A stretch of DNA of 64,000 nt from Chrysaora quinquecirrha (lineage: Eukaryota > Cnidaria > Scyphozoa > Semaeostomeae > Pelagiidae): the NCBI GenBank assembly GCA_014526335.1, contig JACTAT010000335.1, forward strand, positions 62,001 to 126,000, given 5' to 3'. The position numbers and the translations under genes are program-made. Positions 47,634-58,110 of this stretch are shown here, one piece after another (within the stretch, counting starts at the first letter, position 1; the number at the start of each line of letters is the position of its first letter). Under the pieces are notes generated by a model. It saw nothing but the letters and a program-made list of their open reading frames with translations, was not told the DNA's origin and searched no databases.

Positions 47634-48722
47634 ATGGCTACTCGACTCGATTTACCTCCGTTACAACCTTTTGATGCGTATACGGATCCTAGTTCCGCAG
47701 GCCAACGATGGAAATCTTGGAGACGAAGATTTCAAACGTACCTTGCTGCAGTTAACGTAACCGATCCAGCACAGCGAAGAGCTTTACTACTGTACCAAGT
47801 TGGACAGGCCACACAAGATATATTCGATACGATTCCACAAAATGGAAATGATGATGACTACGAGACAGCAATAGCAAAACTGGATGAATATTTTCTGCCA
47901 AAGAAAAATATCGATTTCGAGATTTTTCAGTTCCGGAAAGCTACACAAAACCGTGGTGAGACAATTGATCAATTCGCTACGCGCCTACGAAAACTGGCCG
48001 CTCATTGTGAATTCCACGACGTTGATTCTGAAATAAAGTCTGTGATCATTCAAAATTGCATTTCCAAGCGTCTCCGCCGAGTCGCGCTCAGAGAAGATCA
48101 GCTCACTCTTACCGCATTGCTTACAAAAGCACGCGCACTAGAAGTCAGTGAAACGCAAGCTGCTGATATGGAACAAAATCTCACATCAGTCGAGTCACAA
48201 CCCATCAAAGAAACGGCAAATATTGTCACACGCAACCGTCCTGCGCAACAAAAGCCCCAACATCAAAATCGCCGTCCTACTTCTACGTCAAGAAAATGCC
48301 GCAACTGTGGATATACATCACACACAAGAAATCCATGCCCAGCACAAGGACAGCAGTGTAATAGCTGTGGCAAGTTTAATCATTTTTCCAAAGTCTGTCG
48401 AGCAATCAAACCGCCACAAAGACAAGGCACTTTTCCTGCGAAAAATATCCGCCAAGTTACTCAAGTTTCCGCTCCACCGCCCGGCGAATCACAAGACTCT
48501 GAGAGCGATGATGAATATCTTTTCACGCTATCTGAAAAGAAAAGCGCATCTCCAACAGTTGAGATCAAAATTAATAACTGTCCGGTGAAAATGATACTAG
48601 ATACTGGTGCGTCTACAAACATTATTGACCAGGCGACGTACACAAAATTTCCGCTAACGGTGAAATTCGTCTGCAGAAATCAGCCGCTCAACTTTTCACC
48701 TACAACACCGACACGCCTCTGA
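47634..48722 (+). CDS. Gag and protease region of the Ty3/gypsy element
   Basis: A capsid-like N-terminal part is followed by two CCHC zinc knuckles (CRNCGYTSHTRNPC and CNSCGKFNHFSKVC) that bind the element's RNA. The aspartic protease active site DTGAS (in MILDTGASTNIID) comes near the end. Gag and protease are in one frame. The frame ends early at 48720-48722 because of a one-base shift near 48662. In the neighbouring frame the protease continues (TVADIHVISGN...) to about 48850, followed by the start of the RT (DVKLHIDET-type sequence). The first in-frame ATG is at 47634, 38 bases after the LTR. Confidence 0.88.
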   Translation: MATRLDLPPLQPFDAYTDPSSAGQRWKSWRRRFQTYLAAVNVTDPAQRRALLLYQVGQATQDIFDTIPQNGNDDDYETAIAKLDEYFLPKKNIDFEIFQFRKATQNRGETIDQFATRLRKLAAHCEFHDVDSEIKSVIIQNCISKRLRRVALREDQLTLTALLTKARALEVSETQAADMEQNLTSVESQPIKETANIVTRNRPAQQKPQHQNRRPTSTSRKCRNCGYTSHTRNPCPAQGQQCNSCGKFNHFSKVCRAIKPPQRQGTFPAKNIRQVTQVSAPPPGESQDSESDDEYLFTLSEKKSASPTVEIKINNCPVKMILDTGASTNIIDQATYTKFPLTVKFVCRNQPLNFSPTTPTRL

Positions 48723-49056
48723 AAACACTGGGAAAATTCACCGCGACAATTGAATCGAAACACAAAGTCACAGTCGCTGATATTCACGTCATATCAGGCA
48801 ATGCAGGATGTTTATTAAGTTACACAACTGCCCTCGATTTGTTGTTGCTAACTCTCCACATAAACGCTGTTAAAACTGTCCGCTCACCAGTGACTACATC
48901 GCCGCGAAATATCCTAAGATTTTCGATGGTATTGGAAATCTTAAAGATTTTGAAGTCAAGTTGCATATTGATGAAACAGTGCCCCTGTCGCACAAAACGC
49001 GCGGAGAATTCCGTTTCACATGAGGCAAAAAGTTGCCGCTGCTCTCGAAGAACATA

Positions 49057-49846
49057 GGGGCGATGCACACGAGCACTGAAACTTTCTTAAAACAGCAGGC
49101 AACATTCCTCTAAATTCTAAATTCCTCAGTTTCCTTCTTACTTTTGAAATGGACATGTAACAGCAGATGCCAATTACAGTAATTTCTGTTGACATTACTG
49201 TTAATTATTTTGGATCCAAACAACTTCAATGGAAAAATCACTGGCCGAAAAAGCTAAAGAAATTTCTATCAAAACAAAATGATTCCCGTGAAAATTTGTA
49301 CCGCATTTGCAAAAATTTCAGAGATAGGTTTTGAAAGACCTTGGAAATCTTTGATTAATTCATTTTGATATATTTCATGGGTTAAACAGCCGTTTTGCGT
49401 CTCTGGGTAGCAACCAAATGGGAAAGAAGGCAAAAAGAGCATTATTCGTTGCTGTTTCCATTGCGTTTTACTAAGTTTTTCATTTCATTTAATGACGTTC
49501 ATGACAACCTATCATCTCCAGGAATCAGTTAAATTTTTATCAAAACGCACGATTTCCTATTGCAAATCTAATGAAAACATGCCTCCGAAGGTCCACGATT
49601 CCATGGTAGACGAGAGAGTGAGGGGAGCGTTAATCCCTGATGACAGAAACCGCGAAGAAAACAATCGACTTGTGAAAATCAAGGACCTTCCAGAGGTCCT
49701 CAATTTTATTAGTCGGTCCTTTTCATCCGTTCTTGAGAACGTTCTCGAGAAAATCGACCAAAATCGACCATGCACACGGCGCAGCGAGGTGTAAACTCGC
49801 TAAATGCCTAGAAGAATGTAAGAAAGTTGCCCGTGTGCATCGCCCC
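49057..49846. mobile_element. 790-bp TIR element in place of the reverse transcriptase
   Basis: Inverted termini GGGGCGATGCACACG at 49057 and its complement at 49832-49846 continue imperfectly into GCAACTTTCTTA. The gag-pol sequence stops at the first residues of the RT on the left and resumes in RNase H on the right, so roughly 1.1 kb of RT is missing and not merely interrupted. No clear target duplication is seen. An open frame at 49582-49794 (MPPKVHDSMVDERV...) has coding-like composition but is unrecognised. Confidence 0.7.
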
Positions 49847-50532
49847 GTAGAGCCTTGACGCCTACAGAACGTCGATATTCGCAGACAGAACGCGAAGCCC
49901 TTGGAATTGTTTGGGCAGTAGAACGATTACACACGTATTTGTATGGAGGAACATTCAAGCTTTATACGGATCGCAAACCAATCGAAATGATCCTAAATAA
50001 TCCGAAATCCAACCCTCCAGCACGCATCGCAAGATGGAATTTACGTTTGCAAGAATATAATTTTGAAATTGTACACACAAGAGGAAAAGAAAATCCTTCG
50101 GATTTTTTATCGAGACACCCTATCCAGGAAACAGCATTGTCAAATAATCAAGCAGAAGAATATGTACACTTTTTATCGCAACATTCAGTTCCTAAAGCAA
50201 TGACACTCAAAGACATTGAAACTGAAACTAACAAAGATGCAACACTCCAATGTGTTATTTCCAATATCCGCGATAAAAATTGGCGAGATATCTATGAGAA
50301 AAATAGCACATTAGTAGAAAATGTGAACAGAAACGAACTTGTACAATTTCATAAAATTCGTCAGGAATTAACTATCACAGATTCAAATGTCATTCTACGT
50401 GATACTCGCATTGTCTTGCCAACTTCACTTCGAAATCAAGCTATCAACATCGCACACGAGGGTCATCAAGGCCTAGTGAAAACGAAAAGCTTCTACGTAC
50501 CAAGATATGGTTTCCTGGTATTGATGAACTAA
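49847..50532 (+). CDS. RNase H region of the Ty3/gypsy element (fragment)
   Basis: It opens with ALTPTERRYSQTEREALGIV and includes TYLYGGTFKLYTDRKP and HTRGKENPSDFLSRHP, standard marks of the Ty3/gypsy RNase H. This domain degrades the RNA strand during reverse transcription. The frame breaks near 50491 (loss of one base), so the sequence continues as integrase in another frame and the run to 50532 is out of frame. Confidence 0.85.
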
Positions 50533-51536
50533 CTAAAGACATTATCGAACATTGTCTAGCTTGTCAAGCAACTGGACCGGTCTCGCGTCCCGAACCATTG
50601 CAGATGACAAAATTACCTCCTGCCCCTTGGCACACTGTGAACGTGGATTTTTGTGGACCGTTACCAACGGGGGAATATTTACTTGTCGTTATCGATGCAT
50701 ACAGTAGATTCCCTGAAGTTGCCATTGTCACATCAACCTCTGCAAAATCCACAATTCCTAAATTAGAAGAAATCTTTGCTAGACACGGTATTCCGGAGTT
50801 ACTTATCAGTGATAATGGACCACCCTTCTCCAGTACTGATGTCAGAGAATTTATGAAAGAAAATGGCCCAATACATCGTCGAATCACCCCTTTATGGCCT
50901 CAGGCTAATGCTCAGGCAGAAACCTTTATGAAACCATTGACTAAAGTTATTCGCTCAGCTGTTATTGAAAAGAAACCATGGAGAAAAGAACTTAACCGGT
51001 TTTTACTTAACTATCGTGCAACACCCCACAGCACAACTCAACTTTCACCTGCTCAATTGCTTTTCAACCGATCTATAAATACGAAGTTGCCGCAGATTCC
51101 ACAAGAAAATCACTCTGTTACACACCAAGATCTTGTACATCGGGATAGTATTCAAAAGGAAAAGATGAAAGAGAACACTGACAGAACCCAAAGAGCAAAA
51201 CCATCAGCAATTATTATTGGAGACACTGTTTTGGTAAAACAGCCAAAGAAGAACAAACTTTCTACTAATTTCAATCCTGATCCATATTTGGTTATTGAAA
51301 AGAAAGGAACAATGATTACAGCTTACAATGAAAAACAAGATCACAAAATCACGCGAAACATTTCGCATTTTAAAAGAATTCCTGCCATTCTAAAAGAAAA
51401 TGATTCAGACATTGATGATGATGCCGATGATGTTTTGGACATGGGGAATGCTCAACCAGAACTGTTGATTCCAAGATACCCCATAAGAGAAAGAAGACCA
51501 GTTCAAAGATTTGGACAAAATATTTACGAGACTTGA
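50493..51536 (+). CDS. Integrase of the Ty3/gypsy element
   Basis: In this frame the zinc-binding CLAC follows HEGHQG of the previous frame. The catalytic core has D in VDFCGP, D in ISDNGPPF, and E in AQAETFMK, in the D-D-35-E arrangement. The C-terminal part (GDTVLVKQPKKNK...DPYLVIEKKG) is the usual chromodomain-less tail with an acidic end. The core is intact for about 348 codons to TGA. It would insert the cDNA into host DNA. Confidence 0.88.
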   Translation, partial: LRTKIWFPGIDELTKDIIEHCLACQATGPVSRPEPLQMTKLPPAPWHTVNVDFCGPLPTGEYLLVVIDAYSRFPEVAIVTSTSAKSTIPKLEEIFARHGIPELLISDNGPPFSSTDVREFMKENGPIHRRITPLWPQANAQAETFMKPLTKVIRSAVIEKKPWRKELNRFLLNYRATPHSTTQLSPAQLLFNRSINTKLPQIPQENHSVTHQDLVHRDSIQKEKMKENTDRTQRAKPSAIIIGDTVLVKQPKKNKLSTNFNPDPYLVIEKKGTMITAYNEKQDHKITRNISHFKRIPAILKENDSDIDDDADDVLDMGNAQPELLIPRYPIRERRPVQRFGQNIYET

Positions 51537-51635
51537 TTGACTTCATTGTTATATTCTATTCTTTTGTTTACGTTTATAGTATAAGCTTCGAGGACATTTT
51601 GCTGAAGAAACTTTTGATTTAAAGTAAGGGGGAGA

Positions 51636-51826
51636 TATAATGTTGTTGCTGTCAATCAATAAATTAACATAAATTATAATGATCAGGAGATTGCACCACG
51701 TGAACTATAATTACAGTTGATTTAGTAACGCAGTAGATTACGAAGAGAGAATCTTAGACTTGTTATGTTTTGGTTAATCAATGTTCTTTATTGCGTCGTT
51801 CCTTATGAGACATTCGGAACACGATA
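51636..51826 (+). repeat. 3' LTR
   Basis: 191 bp matching the 5' LTR, preceded by the purine tract AAGTAAGGGGGAGA and followed by ACTCT. Confidence 0.92.
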
Positions 51827-52018
51827 ACTCTGTCAAACACCATAAAATGACAAAAAACAAATACGAAACACCTATAGATAAGACATCACTAAGGGCCCCA
51901 CAAACCTCCGCTACGCCACTGAGGAGGTCTGCAAATCTAACAACTAATTTTCTAGTTTTAAAGCAAGTATAAATTCAATAGTTTGTCCTATAATTTTATT
52001 TTATTGTGTAGGAAAAAA

Positions 52019-54799
52019 ATGTCACGCTGGATGCTATTGGCCTTGCTTATTGCTGGGGGTACAGCCTTGGTCGTCGCACAGGGTATGCCTTTATCAAAAT
52101 AAAGATACTGTGTCGAAATTGCTCAGGATTTGTCTCACTGATTCAACATTCTGTTTTTCATCCTATGAATGCCCCCGGCGTTTATTCACTTTCGAGGAGT
52201 TTTCAAAACCCCTTATCTGAAATGCATGGAAAAGAAACCCGACAGCAGTTTATTCATTCTATTTTTTGGAAAAGTTTCCTACTATGCAGTACATGGGTTT
52301 CGCAATTCTTAGTACTTCGTTTTTGCACCTACACTAATAGCACATTTCATCTTAAGGAAATGATATTTTAGCACTCTTTTTGCGACAGAAGTAGCTATAT
52401 AGATTGTCAATAATAACATCGATGTAAACAAAACCATTTATACTAAAAAGAGAAAAAACTGAAGAGAAGAAACATATATAGCTTGTATTGTTGATAATGA
52501 TCCAAGCCCTACTTGTTTATCAGCAAATAGTGTGGTGCACGGCTCGGTTATCTTATCTGAGGCATCTAGGCTCGGCAATCTTAAAAAAGACATTATCGGA
52601 TGGCATTCAAGTTTCACTTATGTTTCATAGCATTTTGCCTAGCTACTGCGTCATTGAATACACATTTTTTCAATAAAAAACCGACTTTGGTCCCCCTTCG
52701 GTCCAACCGTCAAAGTTGCTTAAAATATCTACTATTTCAGTGCTTGTTAGAAAAATAAGTGTGTCAACAAAAATTTCTGCATTAGACATTGTTGACACAT
52801 TCTCTGGGTGAAAAATGTTTTTTGGTTCGATATATGATATCATCAGAAAATTGCACGTTTTTCTTATAAGAAACCCTTTATAAGAAACCCAGACTCTCGA
52901 ACGGACAAAAAGTTAAGAAACTCCAGTACCGGAAAATTTCTATGTAGGAACTTTTCACCTCAGACAGAGAATGCTCTTTTAATTTCCGTGTTTCCTCTGC
53001 AATAACACATATCTGAGACAAGCAGACAAGCAAGAAACCCATATCCATTCAAATAGGATGAATAAATGCGTTTTGAACATCATTGAGATAGAATAACTAT
53101 GTTGCCAATACAGAGATCAAGAAACTCTTAAGAAACTTTCAGTACTCAAAATTTGAAAATTTTAAGAAACTTTCAGTACTGGATCAACTTTTTAGTTTCT
53201 TATAAAAGAAATGCGTTTAGGTTCAAAACTGGTCTCGAACGATTAATCTGGTGACCGGTTTCCAGATTTAACACTTGGATTAAATTTACTTCCAAAAAGA
53301 AGTTTTGACAACCGCAATAAGGAGAAAAGAATGAAAGGAAAACTTGAAGGAATTCGGAAGAAGATTTCAAAGCCAAGTGAGATATTTTAATAAAATGGAA
53401 AGATAGATTTGAAATGCCATTAAAGATATTCAATAAATTTATGCTCTTACTCTTTTAATTCCCTGAATTGCATATTGATTTTGTCAATTTGAGATAGTTA
53501 TAGAGAGCAATTTTGTTAAGATTTGGGTGGGAGCGATTCTGATGCTCTGCAAAGCGATGCTGACCTTCAGAGCGTCAGCAACATTAACCACCAAAAATAA
53601 AATTTTTACACATGTTCTCATACTTTCTCTGGTAAGCGTCAGACATAAAAGTACGTGTATGAATACATATATATCTATCTTATTTTAGGAGAAAGAAACT
53701 CTGCAAAAAATGTCGGAGCACTCTCAGGGTTTTGGAGAAACAATTTGAGTTCTTGCATGTATCTTGTTCATCATTATGATGGAACACTGACAGGCAAATA
53801 TTCAAGCAATGTTGGTAACCATGGTGGTGTCCAACTCATTCATGGGAAGGCCGGCACAGGAAAACCAACCACGTTTGGTTTTGCTGTTTCATTTAAGGTT
53901 AGTTCAAGAAATCAGTATCTATAGAATTGAAAAAGATTTTATATAGCCTAGCTGGCCAGCGACGTAGTCCTTCAAATCAGTTTTAAATGCGGCGAGCTAC
54001 AATTTGGTAAATTTTACTTACGGTCACGCCCTTTCATCGGACGATCTGGCTTAACGAATTTTTTGGCAATATCATTTTGGCGATTTAGCTTCCTGCTAAG
54101 ACAACTTAACTAGGAGCCAAGCCAGTCTTCAAAGGTGCTTAAAATCTTCGAGATGTCAGCCCTCATCAGATTTGCGTATGGGTTGCTCGAGTCTTAGCAC
54201 ATTCGTAGTTTCGTTATAAAAAAGTCTTACTTGGGTGCTTTTCCTCCTACACACTATGACATGGCAAGATTTATACTATGTATAAACAAAACGGTTTCAA
54301 CCTAAAAGTTAACAATAGCAAAATATTTCTTGTTGTGTACTTGCTTAAAGCTTCTTTTAGCTCATATCGCTGAGCCCTTTAGCTGCTCAAAATTAATGCT
54401 ATCCCAGCCCGTAGATGCTGATTGAAAAATGGCTTCTTTGCAACGGAACCTTTATATTTAAGCACTAATAACGTACTGACCGCGAAATTTACCAGACTGC
54501 TTGATCGAGTCCATCTACTAGCTAATTTATCTACAACTTTTTTTCTTGAGATTCTTACTTTGCATTTACTGTTATACCTTTTACGTACGTGAAAGTGCTC
54601 AATCTTTCTGTTCACGTTTTAGGGGGGCGCATCAACTGCTGCGTGGTCTGGTCTACATCAATCTTGCGGTGGAAAAGACAAACTAACAACCACATGGATT
54701 CTAACAAGAATGGTTGGGAGCTGCAATGATAACTGGAAAGCTTTTCATGTTGGACAAGACCAGTTTCACCGAGTGACCGTTCCTTGCATGCAAATATAG
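52019..54799 (+). CDS. Secreted avidin-family biotin-binding protein
   Basis: Three exons, 52019-52082, 53689-53897 and 54623-54799, join in phases 1 and 0 to give 149 residues, about the size of bird avidin precursor. Exon 1 is a signal peptide (MSRWMLLALLIAGGTALVVA). The avidin fold follows: GFWRNNLSS in strand 1, GTLTGKYSS, TTFGFAVSF, LTTTWILTR and DNWKAFHVGQDQF. By alignment from memory, the biotin-contact Asn and Ser of strand 1, the Tyr of GKY, and Trp residues equivalent to avidin W97 and W110 are kept. The W70 position appears to be Phe, and the N118 position Asp, as in streptavidin. Four cysteines could form disulfides. Avidins sequester biotin outside the cell, usually as tetramers, in defence or egg coats. 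An acceptor (TGTGTAG) 8 bases before the ATG implies a 5' UTR intron. Confidence 0.9.
52854..53216. repeat. Degenerate relative of the CACGC...TATAAGAAACC MITE family, in avidin intron 1
   Basis: The left end CACGTTTTTCTTATAAGAAA and the right end TTTCTTATAAAAGAAATGCG are approximate complements, like 4140-4542. Repeated AAGAAACTTTCAGTACT lies within. The target dinucleotide is eroded. Confidence 0.5.
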
Positions 54800-54877
54800 A
54801 ACAATTCTATGAACCTTATAGTTCTGTTTTCGATATTGTGTTACCAGAAGTTGACACTAATTTTCTAGTAGCCACAG

Positions 54878-55278
54878 TAGAAAACATAGGGGCCCTATGG
54901 GCATGTTCGAAGAACGACTCTGGTTAATGGTGGCTATTTCGATGAAATGATGAACGAGGTTTGTCGCTGTGCACAAGGACGATAATGATTATGTGGATAA
55001 TGTTGGTGATGTTAGTCCTGGCCCTATTGGTGGTGCTAGTCTTGGTAGTGATAGAGATGGTCATGATTATGTGGTGGTTGTGATAGGCCTGATCGTGGTG
55101 ATGGTTGTAGGGGTGGTTGTGGTGGTGGTCATGGGGTGGTCGTGGTGATGGTTATAGGAGTGGTTGTGGTGGTGGTGATAGGGGTGGTCATGGTGATGGT
55201 TGTAGGGGCGATTGTGGTGCTGGTGTCGATCCTTTAGATTTTGCCGCAGCCACACCGTCAATGATGGTGATGGTAATC

Positions 55279-55316
<38 letters not shown>

Positions 55317-55638
55317 GATAATGATGACGATTTGCTTTGAAAACTGTTTTGAAATTGCCGCTCTTGCCCAGACTCTATTATCGACGATGAGAATGTTTGA
55401 AATATCATTAATTGAACCAATGTGGCAATTTGCCATCGAATTTTGCGTAAACAAATATGAGTCATGGAAGCAAGCCAGTATCAGAAGAACAATTGTCACA
55501 TGACCCCAGATTGACAAAAATGCATGCAGGCCGCTTGATCATCACCATAATGACGCTGGTGGTAGCGCTGATGATAGTGATGATGGTGATGGTGATGATG
55601 CTGATGATGATGATGATGATGATAGTGATGGTAATGTA

Positions 55639-55669
<31 letters not shown>

Positions 55670-57100
55670 GCCTTAAAAGATGATTGATCATCATCATCAT
55701 GACACTGGTGGTAGAGTTGGTGATAGTGGTGATGGTGATGATGATGATGACGATGACGATGATGACAATGATGATAATTATGATGGTGATGATGGCTATG
55801 AAGATGACCGATCATCATCATCATGATTCTGGTTGTAGCGGTGGTGATAGTGATCATGAAGATTATGATGATGACGATGATGATAATGATGACGATTTGC
55901 TTTGAAAACTGTTTTGAAATTGCCGCTCTTGCCCAGACTCAATTATCGACGATGAGAATGTTTGAAATGTCATTAATTGAACCAATGTGGCAATTTGCCA
56001 TCAAATTTTGCGAAAACAAATATGAGTCATGGAAGAACAATTGTCACATGACCCCAGATTGACAAAAGTGCATTGTGAAAAACCAACTGCAAATTGCGCA
56101 TCAATGGCCGAGACAATGGCCCTAATGGCATTCTTGACAATGGCCCTATTGTTACACGTTTTCCATTGTTCAAGCGTTGGTTAGTTAGTTAGTTAGTTAG
56201 TGACACGCCACCCACACCAATGTGTTCGAAATTCTTCGAACACAAAATTTCAATGACTAAATGACTATTTAAATAAGGTTCCGATCCGTATGTATTTATT
56301 TGATAAGAAAAGAAACTCAAACAATGCCCCAGCATTGAAAGTTTCTTGGAGCTTCTAGATTATGAGCACTGAAAGTTTTTTACGAGTTTCTTTAAGGCCT
56401 ATATTGGTTACATACAGTAATAAATTTTTCCGAATGATTTTTCCGAATAATTGGCAGAGCTCGATCCCCGTTTTGTTTCAGCGTTTTGGAATCTGTCTAT
56501 ATCAAAACAAAAACATAGGGGCCCTATAGGCATGTTCGAAGAATGACTCTGGTTAATTAAGGCTAATTTTTGTCAAATGATGAAAGACAAAGATATAGGG
56601 GTGGTGGTGCTGATAGTTGTGGGGGTGGTTGTGGTGGTGGTGCTGTTCTTTTAGATCTTGCCACACCGTCGATTATGGTGATGGTAATTATGGTGATGGT
56701 GATTATCATTATTATGAAGATTTTCATGGTGAGGATGATAATAATGACGATTTGTTATGAAAACTGTTTTGAAATTGCCCTTTTTGCCAAGACTCTTTAA
56801 TCCATGTTGAGAATGCGTGAAATGTCATTTACCAATGTGGCAATTTGCCATGTCCACATAACGTAAAATAGGATGAGCCATGCAATCAAGCTGTGTGAGA
56901 AGAACAATTGTCACATTACCTTAGATCGACAGGGGCTTGCATGCCGCCATTGTGAACGACAAACAGCAATTGCGCATCAATGCCCCAAACAATGACATTC
57001 TTGGGATGCTTAGCATTGTTACATTTTGTCCATTGTTCTAGCGTTGGTTAGTGAGTTAGTTAGTGAGTGACACTCCACCCCACACCAATATTGAATTCTT
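54878..57100. repeat. Tandemly duplicated block with (GAT)n microsatellites
   Basis: The block starting AACATAGGGGCCCTAT...CATGTTCGAAGAA occurs at 54880 and again at 56511. A ~190-bp unit containing GATTTGCTTTGAAAACTG...GAACCAATGTGGCAATTTGC occurs at 55325-55520, 55897-56065 and, diverged, at 56748-56905. AGCGTTGGTTAGTTAGTTAG follows at 56172 and 57042. Between them are GGTGGTGAT- and (GATGAT)-rich runs (55010-55320, 55550-55895, 56590-56750). All open frames here are repeat artefacts. Confidence 0.75.
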
Positions 57101-57104
57101 TGAA

Positions 57105-57840
57105 CGTAAAAAGCCGGTTCTGTGTAGACAGAAAGAGTTCGTTTTTGACCACTGAGTGTACCAGTCTGTCTGGGAAAGAAGTGTTTCCGGTGAGCCCCCG
57201 TCTAGTATTGTATTATATCTCCTCCCATCCTCCTCTGCATGATGAGATATGAAGTGAATCTGATTGGATCAATCAAGAAAAGGCATTGAATTTGATTGGA
57301 TAAATAAGACAAAGGTAATAACATAATAACTTTTGATTGGTCAAGGAAAGTTTGGACGGGGGTATTGAAAAACAGGAAACGACAAAATCTCCAAAATCGT
57401 CTTGAGTTTACTTTCTCCCAACTTTTCGAGCACCTGTTTTTGCTGCAGCAAAATCTATAGAGAGCACAAGGGTGGGAAAATTAAATCTACCAATCAAAAT
57501 CAAGATAGATTTGGTCTGATATCTTATCTTGCAAGCAACTAGGTGTTGCAAGAACCCTGGATATCATACTCCGTGACATACCTCTATAAGGTTCCTTTGA
57601 TCTCACTTGGACTCTTTAACAATTAATTTTGTTCTTCCCACCGAAAGCTTATTGGTGTTTCAAACACAATGCCATTTCAACTTTTCTTTTTGATTGGTGC
57701 ATTTCGAATGGCATCTTGTTGAAATTCCACCTTAGTTTATTGTTTCATCCATTACTGACGTTCATGCCCAGAGAAGTGTCAGACGACAAAATTAATCGCA
57801 ATTCTGAAGTTTTGTTCAACTCAAAAACTAATACCTTATG
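57105..57840. repeat. Related copy of the 26.8-kb inverted-repeat family
   Basis: GCCGGTTCTGTGTAGACAGA (57113 on), CACAATGCCATTTCAACTTT and GATTGGTGCATTTCG match 26821-27221 in opposite orientation. AGTGTCAGACGA near 57776 matches its terminus. Confidence 0.55.
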
Positions 57841-58110
57841 AAATTGCATTGTGTTTTTACTGCCTGACTCTGTATTTACATAATTGAAACTGGGACTTTT
57901 GTACCATTCCGAAGGTGAACTAGACTTACCCTAAGTCTAAATCCTGAACACAAAGTCATGCGAGTAAATTGATAGCGCTGCAAAGGAGACAATGAGAAAA
58001 GTGAACGGAGATATCTAACCGTGAACATAAGATCATAATATACATAACTTTATTTGGGCAATATGACTCTTCATGTCATGATGCTATAATGTCTTTTAGA
58101 GCGTATTGCA
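57841..58110. other. Spacer including the 3' end of the second F-box gene
   Basis: The only feature seen is TTTATT at 58049-58054, which on the minus strand is AATAAA, 57 bases past the stop codon of the F-box paralog and probably its polyadenylation signal. Confidence 0.45.

Larger units (their letters stand above)
47406..51826 (+). mobile_element. Ty3/gypsy LTR retrotransposon, reverse-transcriptase-less derivative
   Basis: LTRs 47406-47596 and 51636-51826 (191 bp each) look identical by eye and begin TATAATG and end CACGATA. The 5-bp repeat ACTCT flanks the element (47401-47405 and 51827-51831). The order gag, protease, (RT missing), RNase H, integrase is that of Ty3/gypsy. A primer-binding-site-like TGGCGACGAGGAT follows the 5' LTR (47599-47611) and a purine tract AAGTAAGGGGGAGA precedes the 3' LTR. 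Two single-base frameshifts (near 48662 and 50491) and replacement of the RT by a TIR element mean this copy cannot make a full polyprotein. It sits between the 46.0-kb 5' UTR exon and the avidin gene. Confidence 0.92.

Noticed and set aside
55067..55905. Overlapping frames rich in Met, His or Ile on both strands
   Set aside because: Translations of GAT/GGT microsatellites, not genes.
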